From: Candidatus Krumholzibacteriota bacterium
Lineage (GTDB): Bacteria > Krumholzibacteriota > Krumholzibacteriia > LZORAL124-64-63
NCBI GenBank assembly: GCA_024275485.1
Contig: JAJRZA010000017.1
Location: 1-64,000 of the forward strand
Length of the DNA stretch: 64,000 bases
Direction: 5' to 3'
The translations under genes and the position numbers were made by a program. Below, piece after piece: positions 28,971 to 36,460 of this stretch. The notes beneath the pieces are model-generated. The model was not told the DNA's origin, searched no databases, and was given only the letters and a program-made list of their open reading frames with translations. Every line of letters starts with the position of its first letter. Position 1 is the stretch's first letter.

Positions 28971-29380
28971 TCACAAGAACCTAATGAGCAAGAGTTTACA
29001 TCTAAGTCCACTCCTGTCCTAAATAGAGTTTCTCGGACAGGTGAATTCGGCATCCGCAGCCCTATTGCACCTGTGGCAGCTTTCGAAATGCCGGTTTTCA
29101 AGTGCTTTTCGGCCTCCTCAGGCTTTTCTGTGGGTGTATGGCGTTTAGGACAGGCAAATATCCCTGGCCCCTGGTATTTCTTGCCTTCGGAAAGTGCATG
29201 TTCACGGCCTAGGCAATCCGCTTCAGAAAGATAAAATTGGATGAAAGTTCGTTCGATTCCGCTATTCAAAAGCAGCTGGTCGATCCTCTTGAGCGTTGTC
29301 CGGTATTGATGATAATCGACGTTGCCGATGACGACAGGAAGTGCTGGACTTAGCTCGGGCTGATAGGCTACAATCTGCAT
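28775..29380 (-). pseudogene. Putative transposase N-terminal fragment
   Basis: The ATG at 29380 has a strong ribosome site (AAAGGAG) and starts MQIVAYQPELSPALPVVIGN, then a helical segment (LKRIDQLLLNSGIERTFIQF). This resembles the N-terminus of some IS-encoded transposases. After about 70 codons the sequence stops looking like a coherent protein, and the frame runs into the TPR remnant, so it is truncated. The family is recalled only loosely, and an unrelated small gene is possible. Confidence 0.35.
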
Positions 29381-29426
29381 GTGTGCTCCTTTTTTTTAGT
29401 ACCTAAAAGTTATAGCACACTTATTT

Positions 29427-29460
29427 GGGGCAGAACACCGTTTTTCGGTTGTTTTGCCCC
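29427..29460. repeat. Imperfect hairpin upstream of the transposase-like start
   Basis: GGGGCA at 29427-29432 pairs with TGCCCC at 29455-29460, and further in ACCG pairs with CGGT, around a short T-rich loop. It lies about 45 bp before the minus-strand start at 29380. It may be an insertion-sequence end or a terminator protecting the element from outside transcription. Confidence 0.35.
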
Positions 29461-29523
29461 ATCTTTTTCTATTCTAACTTGTTGGGATTATTGGATTAGC
29501 TTGTACTGGGACAGGCTCTAGGT

Positions 29524-29778
29524 ATGGTGGAATCGACCAGAGAAATTGGTGAGAAAAAAAGCACAGAACGCCGTTTATTCCTTTCGTCTTTAAAGCCTGA
29601 TGCAAAGCGTTTTGCTGGAGCTGTCAGAGGTCATTGGGGAGTTGAGAATAATCAACATTCTGAAAAAAGAGGAAACGAAGGAAGTCTCAATGCGGCGAAA
29701 GAAAAATATTGCAGCACTGGTGAGGATTACTTGAAATTACTTCTCGGAATTATTTGGATGCGTAGGCCCTGCCTTTGA
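29524..29778 (+). pseudogene. ISAs1-family transposase remnant with internal deletion
   Basis: The frame begins inside a transposase: MVESTREIGEKKSTERRLF, SSLKPDAKRFAGAVRGHWGVENNQH. This is the conserved block before the third catalytic acidic residue of ISAs1 (DDE) transposases. The expected W-x-L-D-x-x-F-x-E-D segment after the His is missing. Instead the sequence jumps to a region that in another frame resembles the ISAs1 C-terminus (NILKKEETKE) and ends LLLGI. It therefore lacks the catalytic core and cannot be active. Confidence 0.7.
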
Positions 29779-29873
29779 AGGAGGCTGCTGCCATCATGGG
29801 CGTCAGCTACAGACAAGCCAAGCGGATCTATAAACGGTGGCGTTCGGCTGCCAGTTGCCGAAAAAACGCCTAA
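29766..29873 (+). pseudogene. ISNCY-type transposase helix-turn-helix remnant
   Basis: A 35-codon stretch reads LKEAAAIMGVSYRQAKRIYK then RWRS before diverging and stopping. This matches the N-terminal DNA-binding helices of ISNCY-family transposases (EAA-x-x-x-GVS-x-RQ-x-x-R-x-x-KR). It overlaps the end of the ISAs1 remnant in another frame, so the two elements are nested or fused by deletion. Confidence 0.55.
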
Positions 29874-29934
29874 CGCACCAAGGCCGAGAAAACCAGTATC
29901 AGGGCCAGGGCGGCCTCGGGTGAAAACCGTTTGC

Positions 29935-31185
29935 TCACGGCTTCAGGTCATGGTCCAGACGCAGACGAATGAATTCGCTGTCATCGGGTGTCCTGGGTGG
30001 ACGCCGACCGCTGCTCATGGGGTAGTTGTTGTCATTGACCACCAGCAGGGTGCGCTGGTCCAGAATCAGCAGGCATTCAGGTGTCACATAGGGGAATGAG
30101 AAATGTGGACCCAGGCCGATGGCGCCGTCTTCAACAGTCGTCAGGCCGACCTTGTCCCGGATGTTCATCAGATCACAAATCAGGGTTTTGTTCAGGGTGC
30201 CGTCTGGTTGCTGGTCATCCAGATCCACCAGGTAGATACGTTTGATCAGGGCGGATGTCCCTTCACCGGAGTCCCTTTCCAAAACCAAAAATACGGATGA
30301 GCTCACCGCTTCCAGGGAGGCGATCGATACATTCGGAGCATCAACTTGATACAGTCGATACTCACCGGTGAACGCACTGGTCTGGGGGTCGAACTGGAGG
30401 ATGACCCGACGGGTGCGGGAAGGATCTTCAACCATGGCCTTTTCTACAGAGGCATAGATGAAGTGCCCGTCCGGGGTGATGGCCAATCCTTCAATGCCAC
30501 CACTGCGGGGCAGATTGGCCAGTTGTTCGGCTTCGGCTTCGTGACGCAGGTTGGGATGATCCGGAGTCATGAGAATATCGAGATCCCGGCTGAACTGCAC
30601 CAACTCTGGAACAACCGGAATGTCCACCGGCGGTGCCAGGATTCGCCCCAGGGAATCCACGTGCAGCAGGGACGGCCCAAATTCTTCTCCAATCCAGAAC
30701 GAACCGTCGGCCAGCCGCACAAAAGATTCGGGATCGAGGTGAGCTCCGGTCAGGCGACCATCTGCCGGAACATAGGGCAAAAAATGATCGGGATCGGTGA
30801 TGAAGGTATGGTTCACCAGGGTGACCAGGCCCTTGGTCTTGGAATCGGCGGCCAATTCGACGGTCAGCTGAAACCACTGCAAAGGAACATCGGGGCTGTT
30901 GGCCAGGGTGCCGAAGCCATTGTCCTGCAAAACGAGATATTGATTCCCGGACAGGTGAACAATGGAGCTGAACCCCTGAACCGGCACACCGGAAAGAGGC
31001 AGTGAGCGACCATTGATTTCAGGCTCCAGGGCGCGGCCCACGGCAGGCCCCGGCATGATGGTGTCGGCGGGAAGGACGGCCCGACCGGTCAGATGGGTCG
31101 TGAGTTCCTGGTCGCCACTTCTCCCGCACCCGGCCATCAAGACCAATGCCAACCCCAGCAGGGGAACGTTGGGCCGTTGGAGCAT
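29935..31185 (-). CDS. Phytase-like (esterase-like) propeller lipoprotein
   Basis: 416 residues. The lipoprotein signal peptide ends LMAGC-GRS (a good lipobox), and GAGG lies five bases before the ATG. The body matches the 'esterase-like activity of phytase' beta-propeller family: GFSSIVHLSGNQYLVLQDNG, DPESFVRLADGSFWIGEEFG, GGIEGLAITPDGHFIYASVE and a terminal LLVVNDNNYP. The E-G-L and Asp residues fit that family. Its substrate in most bacteria is unknown; phosphoester hydrolysis is the family name rather than proven chemistry. It is the last gene of a minus-strand run after the thioredoxin-like genes, about 110 bp apart. Confidence 0.85.
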   Translation of the reverse strand: MLQRPNVPLLGLALVLMAGCGRSGDQELTTHLTGRAVLPADTIMPGPAVGRALEPEINGRSLPLSGVPVQGFSSIVHLSGNQYLVLQDNGFGTLANSPDVPLQWFQLTVELAADSKTKGLVTLVNHTFITDPDHFLPYVPADGRLTGAHLDPESFVRLADGSFWIGEEFGPSLLHVDSLGRILAPPVDIPVVPELVQFSRDLDILMTPDHPNLRHEAEAEQLANLPRSGGIEGLAITPDGHFIYASVEKAMVEDPSRTRRVILQFDPQTSAFTGEYRLYQVDAPNVSIASLEAVSSSVFLVLERDSGEGTSALIKRIYLVDLDDQQPDGTLNKTLICDLMNIRDKVGLTTVEDGAIGLGPHFSFPYVTPECLLILDQRTLLVVNDNNYPMSSGRRPPRTPDDSEFIRLRLDHDLKP

Positions 31186-31296
31186 GACAACCTCGCGGAT
31201 TGGGGATGAAGAAACTTGGGCGATTGCCTCAAGAGAATAGGCGCAGAGGCCTTACAACACCACCGAAATCAACGTGGCTGGAATCTTTGCGGACGA

Positions 31297-31848
31297 TCAG
31301 CGAAAAAGTGCCTTGATGTCTCCGAGCATCCCATGGGATGTGTCCACTGGCTGTAGGTCCAGCAACAACTCAACCATGTTCTTGATTTCGGCTTCGTCGA
31401 AGCTGTAATGGGATAATTGCAAAACCATATCCTGGTCGATGACGGCATTGTAGGGAATTCCTCCCGCACCCGGGAAACGGGTGAAAATGCTGTAATCAGG
31501 CGAAATCACTATCGGGTAGGTCAGTCCCAGGCCTTCAACCCATTGGGCTACCACCGAGGGATCCTCCAAAAGGTCCACTGCCAGCACCGTGAAACCGTAG
31601 TCCCGGTATACCTGCCAGAAGTTATTTTCAAGGATTGGTGATTCCTCGTTGCAGGGTGGGCACCAGGTGGCAAAGAAATTCAGGAGGATGACATCACCCT
31701 GAAAGTCATAAAGGCTTACCGGATTGCCGTCGAGATCCAGCAGTGTGAAATCTTCAACGGTGTCGCCAAGATCGTAGGATCCAATGGCTGATGCGGGCAG
31801 AAGAGCCAGCAGGGTGCACAGGATGGTCAGTTTTATCATTCCAAACAT
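31297..31848 (-). CDS. Exported TlpA/ResA-like thioredoxin-fold protein
   Basis: 183 residues with signal peptide (MIKLTILCTLLALLPASAIG) and GGAGG nine bases before the ATG. The AhpC/TSA-Redoxin fold is complete: DFTLLDLDGNPVSLYDFQG, NFFATWCPPCNEESP with the redox CxxC at about residues 63-66, and a cis-Pro region near GGIPYNAVID. It probably reduces or exchanges disulfides in the periplasm. The protein ends GMLGDIKALFR, a tail shared with two other exported proteins in this window. It is second-last in a four-gene minus-strand cluster. Confidence 0.88.
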   Translation of the reverse strand: MFGMIKLTILCTLLALLPASAIGSYDLGDTVEDFTLLDLDGNPVSLYDFQGDVILLNFFATWCPPCNEESPILENNFWQVYRDYGFTVLAVDLLEDPSVVAQWVEGLGLTYPIVISPDYSIFTRFPGAGGIPYNAVIDQDMVLQLSHYSFDEAEIKNMVELLLDLQPVDTSHGMLGDIKALFR

Positions 31849-31937
31849 TGATCAACGCCTCCAAAGGGCAAGAGTGAGGCTCCCTATTTCATGGCATCAT
31901 ACACCAAAACAATGTGTGATGCTGGGATATTTTTTGA

Positions 31938-32495
31938 TCAGGGACGATACAAGGCTTTAACCTTTCCCATGGTGCTTTTGGTTGCCGGCGTAACATCTTC
32001 TTCCAAAAGAACATCGATCATGGTGGTGATGGCCAGTAGATCGAATCCCATGGCCGCGTACCTGATTTCCAGATTCCCGTCCAGGATGGCGTTGTAGGGC
32101 AGGGCCTGCGCCTCGGGGAAAATTTGAAAAAGATCCCAGTCCGGAGTCAACCAGATGGGGTAGGTGACACCCATGGCCTGGGCCCACCCCTGCACCAGGG
32201 AAAGCTGCTCCTGAATATCGATGGCGATCACGGTGACGTTCTCGTCGGCGTATCCCAACCAGATATCGTTTTGCAAATGCTCGGCCTCTTCGTTGCAGCC
32301 GATACACCAGGTGGTGAAAAAATTGAGCACGATAATCTGGCCTGCTTCGTCCGATAGGCTGACCAAATTCTCGTCCAGGTCGGTCAGGGTGAAGTCTTCC
32401 ACCACATCACCGACCTCGTAGGCCGAGGCACCGGTTGCACCGAAGGCTATCATCAAGACTGTAGCAAGGATCAGTTTGAGCAATGGGGTTCTCAT
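31938..32495 (-). CDS. Exported TlpA-like thioredoxin-fold protein (WCIGC)
   Basis: About 185 residues. The ATG at 32495 is chosen because AAGGA lies six bases upstream; another ATG lies two codons earlier. A signal peptide (LILATVLMIAFGATGASA) leads into EVGDVVEDFTLTDLDENLV and the redox site FFTTWCIGCNEEAE. It is clearly paralogous to the next gene downstream, with the same domain order and length. The tail STMGKVKALYRP matches the shared C-terminal motif. Likely a periplasmic disulfide reductase or oxidant handler. Confidence 0.86.
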   Translation of the reverse strand: MRTPLLKLILATVLMIAFGATGASAYEVGDVVEDFTLTDLDENLVSLSDEAGQIIVLNFFTTWCIGCNEEAEHLQNDIWLGYADENVTVIAIDIQEQLSLVQGWAQAMGVTYPIWLTPDWDLFQIFPEAQALPYNAILDGNLEIRYAAMGFDLLAITTMIDVLLEEDVTPATKSTMGKVKALYRP

Positions 32496-32517
32496 GGGCA
32501 TTCCTTCCGGTTCTGCT

Positions 32518-34554
32518 TTATCGCACCAGGGTCAGCTTGGCGACCGCTGTATTGTTCAACGTTCGAATTCGAGCCATGTACAGGCCGGAGGGTAAATCTT
32601 GACCGTGATCATCTTTTCCATCCCAGGCCAGATGGTTGGGCCCGGTGGGGCGAACTTCACTGCTAAGCAGGGTGCACACCAGACGTCCCCTGGTGTCATG
32701 TATATCCAGGCTCACGGATTGGCTGCGCTCCAGGGTGAAGGATATCTTCGTTTGGGGGTTGAAAGGGTTGGGCGAGACCTGTAGAAACACGGACGGCGCC
32801 GGTGGTACATCGGGTTGGGCGGCTGGGTTGTCAAGCAATCCATCAATGACGGCGATCATATCTTCCGGCCGATACTCGGTGCTGAAGTAGGCCACCCGAC
32901 CATCCTGATCGATGACATAGTCCAGAGGATAGGGCGAAGTGGCCCCGCTCTGTCGGTACTGCCAGTAGGTGCTGTTGGCGTCCAGAAGAATGGGAAATGA
33001 AACCTGGAAGGCGCTCAAAAAAGCATCCAGGTCGATGGCGGAATCCTGTCCGGCATTGAGACCGAAAACCAAGACATTCTGATCATCGTATCGCTGGCGA
33101 ACTGCCGCTTCGAGGTCCGAAAACTCCGGACCACAGACAGGTCACCAATTGGCGAAAAACGCCAATACCACCACCCTTCCCAAGCCGTCGCTGAGGCTGC
33201 GAGAAACGCCATCCATGTCGAGGTGGGTGAATTCGGGAGCCGTTTCCCCAAGGTTCAGGCTGTTGGGGTTGTCGTCCGCAGACAAGGGCAGGGTGATGGT
33301 GCTCTCGTCCATGTCGTTGGAGCTTATGCGCAGGAATGTTCCGGCATATCCCGGCTCCAAATGTGTAAAGCGGACGCCAACTTCCCGCGATTGGCCGGCG
33401 GGAAGAAAAAACTGCGTTGCGGTGGTGATGGTGTAGCTGTCGGAAAATGTCTGGATTGCCGACACTGATATGTCGGCACCGCCGGTGTTGCCCAGGGTGA
33501 AAGTGGTGTCGCGGAAGGATCCCACCTCGACATTGCCGAATTCAATACCATCGATGCTCACGTCAATGTCGCCGTTGAGGCTCGGTCCGATGCTGTAATT
33601 GCGCAATTTAGACCAGTCGGCCACCACCACCAACCCGTCTCGGGCGGCCAATCCCATGGCCCTGATCGGAGTGTTTTCACCGCCCACAGGCAGCGGATCC
33701 GAAGGGTCGTCCAGATTGAAGGATTCCACATCATCCCAGGCGGCCACATACACCGTATTGCCCACGATGGCGGCGGTTATGGCCAGGCCGCTGGTGTTGG
33801 CATTGCCGGCGAATACGGGGCTGGCCGGGTTGTCCAGGGTGAAAATGTCGATGCCGGCGCTGCCACAGCAAACCACAGCCAGATTGCCGTCCACCACCAC
33901 GTCGTTGGCCGAACCGCTGGTGGGCAGGCTCAACAGATGCACCGGCGCTGCAGGGTCGGCGATGTTGATCACCGCGAGCCCACCGATACCATCAGCCACA
34001 TAGGCCATGTCTCCCTGCAAATCCACATCCCAGGAATTGACCAGGGTCAGCACTTCACTTAGGCTGACGAAGCCGGTCTTCTGGTTGAAATCGATGATCT
34101 CCAGGCCGTCACCATGACGGCAGGCGTAGCCTATTCCGTTGCGCAGTTCGACGCCCTCGAAGGATTGGCCGGGCGTGCCGTGCACGGCAATCAGCCAGGG
34201 GTTGCCGTCAGGATTCACCTGCATGACGCTCAACAGATCCTCCCTGCCGCCACCCAGGGCCAGGTTGCCTTCCACGGCGCCGCGATAGAACCGATTGTAG
34301 GGGTGTCCGGGTGGTTCATATCGCCCCAACTGTAAAGGTTCGGTGGGGTCGGTGATGTCGATGACAGCCAGGCCTCCCACGCCAAAAACATAGGCGCGGT
34401 CACCAAGCAGTTCCACGTCCTGGAGCTCGGCAAAGAATAGAGGATTGAATATTCCGATGTCTTCCATCAGGTCGTCCTGATCGGCAGGCAGGCCCAAAGC
34501 CGATCCCCCCAGAACGAAGGCCAAAAGCAACGGGGCGAATATTAATCGTGACAC
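32518..34554 (-). CDS. Secreted LVIVD-propeller/thioredoxin/FlgD-like protein, candidate selenoprotein (in-frame TGA)
   Basis: 678 codons from the GTG at 34554 (CGGAGG upstream). A signal peptide is followed by an LVIVD-type propeller (about 30-330; GLAVIDITDPTEPLQLGRY), an ASH-like 'choice-of-anchor' beta domain (about 335-430), a thioredoxin/AhpC domain (about 435-580) and a FlgD-like sorting domain (VSPNPFNPQTKISFTL to the end). TGA at 33144-33142 is codon 471, exactly where the first Cys of the redox site belongs: FFANW-TGA-PVC-GPEF. The downstream part continues in frame for 207 codons. A perfect 6-bp hairpin begins 9 bases after the TGA. Selenocysteine (UxxC) is the best reading; a TGC/TGT-to-TGA mutation or base error remains possible, since other genes here have stops. 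Automatic tools would split it into two genes. Confidence 0.7.
33114..33132 (-). promoter_or_regulatory. Candidate bacterial SECIS hairpin
   Basis: On the mRNA, GGUCCG (33132-33127) pairs perfectly with CGGACC (33119-33114) around the loop GAGUUUU. The loop starts with G, as expected for SelB-bound bacterial SECIS elements, and lies 15 bases after the UGA, at the short end of the usual spacing. It lies within the thioredoxin coding sequence. Confidence 0.5.
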
Positions 34555-34672
34555 GACATAATCCTCCGGTTTGATGGCGAGATCAAAAAAGTCTTTTCAG
34601 GTAGTTCTGTCGTGAGTATATGAAGAGGTGACAAATCTGCCAGAAGGACCCTTGAGACCCATGGAGAAAAGC

Positions 34673-35392
34673 ATGGCCGAAATCATCAACTGCGCGCACC
34701 GGGGAGCTTCGGCCCTGGCACCCGAGAACACCCTGGCGGCGTTGCATCTGGCCGTGAAGATGGGTGCCACCATGGCGGAAATCGATATTCAACAAACAAT
34801 CGATGATGAACTTGTCCTGTTCCATGACGACAATCTCCAGCGCACCAGCAACGGCAGCGGTCCCTTGTGGGAAAAAACCCTGAAAAAGCTACAGGGTCTA
34901 GATGCGGGATCATGGTTCTCCAGTGAATTCCAGGGAGAACAAATTCCCGCTTTGGATAGCGTCATCAAGGCCATGGACGGGCGGTTGAAACTGAACCTCG
35001 AGCTGAAATTGCACGGCCACGAACGCGATCTGGAACAGCTGGTGGCCAAGAAAATTGTGGAGCTGGATTGTGCCGGGTGGTGCCTGGTAACTTCTTTTGA
35101 CCATGACACCATAGATCGATTGCTGGATATCGCTCCCGGATTGAAAGCCGGTTACATTGTAGGCAGAGGGGGTTGGCATGATGCTTTGCTGGAAAGTCGG
35201 GTTGGCGTACTGAGTCTCGAAAAAAACCTGGTCACCACGGACCGGGTGAGTCGCGCCCACGCGTTCGGTAAAGAAATCCACGTCTGGACGGTGAATCAGG
35301 AAAATGAAATGAAACGACTCCAGGCGGCGGGAGTGGACGCTTTGATCAGTAATTTTCCAGACCAGGTTTCCGCTTTTCTGAACAACAAGTGA
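34673..35392 (+). CDS. Glycerophosphodiester phosphodiesterase (GDPD family)
   Basis: About 239 residues from the ATG at 34673, which has GGAG about six bases upstream; ATGs at 34661 and earlier are alternatives. Catalytic motifs are clear: AHRGASALAPENTLAAL (HRG...PENT, residues about 8-23) and a metal-binding EIDIQ with LVLFHDDNLQRTSNG (HD). LNLELKLHG supplies further ligand Glu residues, and HVWTVNQENEM is the conserved end. No signal peptide, so cytoplasmic, cleaving glycerophosphodiesters such as glycerophosphoethanolamine to glycerol-3-phosphate. The GlpX-like gene follows 72 bp downstream on the same strand. Confidence 0.92.
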   Translation: MAEIINCAHRGASALAPENTLAALHLAVKMGATMAEIDIQQTIDDELVLFHDDNLQRTSNGSGPLWEKTLKKLQGLDAGSWFSSEFQGEQIPALDSVIKAMDGRLKLNLELKLHGHERDLEQLVAKKIVELDCAGWCLVTSFDHDTIDRLLDIAPGLKAGYIVGRGGWHDALLESRVGVLSLEKNLVTTDRVSRAHAFGKEIHVWTVNQENEMKRLQAAGVDALISNFPDQVSAFLNNK

Positions 35393-35464
35393 ATTTTGAC
35401 TGACGCTGGGGCCGCCTCCCGTTAAGATGACCAAGCCAACAGGACCCCAACCGGAGAATCAGCC

Positions 35465-36460
35465 ATGAGTCAATTCCCACCGGAAATACAGGGCGACAAA
35501 CTGACCCCGCCGCATCACCCGGGTCTGGGCCTGATGCGGGTCACCGAAGCTGCAGCCCTGGCCGCCGGCCGCTGGATGGGGCTGGATGCTGCCACCGAAG
35601 CCGACCATGCCGCCCAGGATGCCATGGCGGCCGCCATCAACCTGCTGCCCCTTCAGGGCAAGGTGATCAGCGGTGAAGAAGGTCGTCTCCATGATCACTT
35701 CCCCCTGGACAGCGGGGCCTCTGTAGGCACGGGCCTGGGTCCGGTGATGGATGTGGAGTTGAACGCCATCGATGGCGCAGGCCTGGTGAGCGAAGGCATG
35801 CCCGGTGCCATCAGCGTGGCGGCTCTGTCCAATGTCGGCACCATGTGGCAACCCGGCCCGGCCATCTATCTGGAAAAACTTGTGGTGGACCGGGAGGTGG
35901 CCGAGGCACTTGGACCCGAAGCCATGGATGCGCCTCCGGCCTGGACTCTTGCCCTCATCGCCCGGCACAAAGGCAAGGATGTCCGTGACCTGGTGGTCTT
36001 TGTGCTCAAACGGAAACGTCACGAAAAATTGATCGAGGAGATTCGTCGTGCGGGCGCCCGGGTATTTCTTCGTGAAGGCGGGGATGTGGCCGGTGCCCTG
36101 ATGGCTGGTTACGAAGGTGGTGAGGTCGATGTCCTGATGGGCACCGGCGGAGCGGCCGAAGGGTTGGCCGCGGCATGTGCCGTCAAAGTCATGGGCGGCC
36201 AGATTCTGGCTCGCATAGCTCCCCAGAGCGACGATGAGAGACAAGCCTGCAAGGAGGCCGGCCTCGACACCAAAGTCATCCTCACTGCTGAAGACATGGT
36301 CCAGGGCGAGTCGGTCTATTTTTGCGCCACCGGCATCACCGACAGTGTAATTCTCGATGGGGTTCATTACCACGGTGACCTGGTGACCACCAATACTCTG
36401 GCCCTGCGTTCGGAAACCGGAACCAGGCGCATCATCAAAACGGAGCACAGGTTGAAGTGA
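35465..36460 (+). CDS. GlpX-like fructose-1,6-bisphosphatase class II homologue with altered active site
   Basis: 331 residues, normal GlpX length, with CGGAG upstream of the ATG. Family marks are RVTEAAALAAGRWMG, ADHAAQDAM, AIYLEKLVV, VFLREGGDVAGALM, MGTGGAAEG and FCATGITDSVILDGV. However, the metal/phosphate loop that reads D-P-I-E-G-T in E. coli GlpX is N-A-I-D-G-A here (residues 100-105), and the G-E-G-E-x-D-E-A-P segment is SGEEGRLHDHF. Asp85, Glu88 and Thr90 equivalents are therefore changed. It may have lost, or shifted, sugar-bisphosphatase activity. The stop overlaps the transporter start (GTGA). Confidence 0.85.
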   Translation: MSQFPPEIQGDKLTPPHHPGLGLMRVTEAAALAAGRWMGLDAATEADHAAQDAMAAAINLLPLQGKVISGEEGRLHDHFPLDSGASVGTGLGPVMDVELNAIDGAGLVSEGMPGAISVAALSNVGTMWQPGPAIYLEKLVVDREVAEALGPEAMDAPPAWTLALIARHKGKDVRDLVVFVLKRKRHEKLIEEIRRAGARVFLREGGDVAGALMAGYEGGEVDVLMGTGGAAEGLAAACAVKVMGGQILARIAPQSDDERQACKEAGLDTKVILTAEDMVQGESVYFCATGITDSVILDGVHYHGDLVTTNTLALRSETGTRRIIKTEHRLK

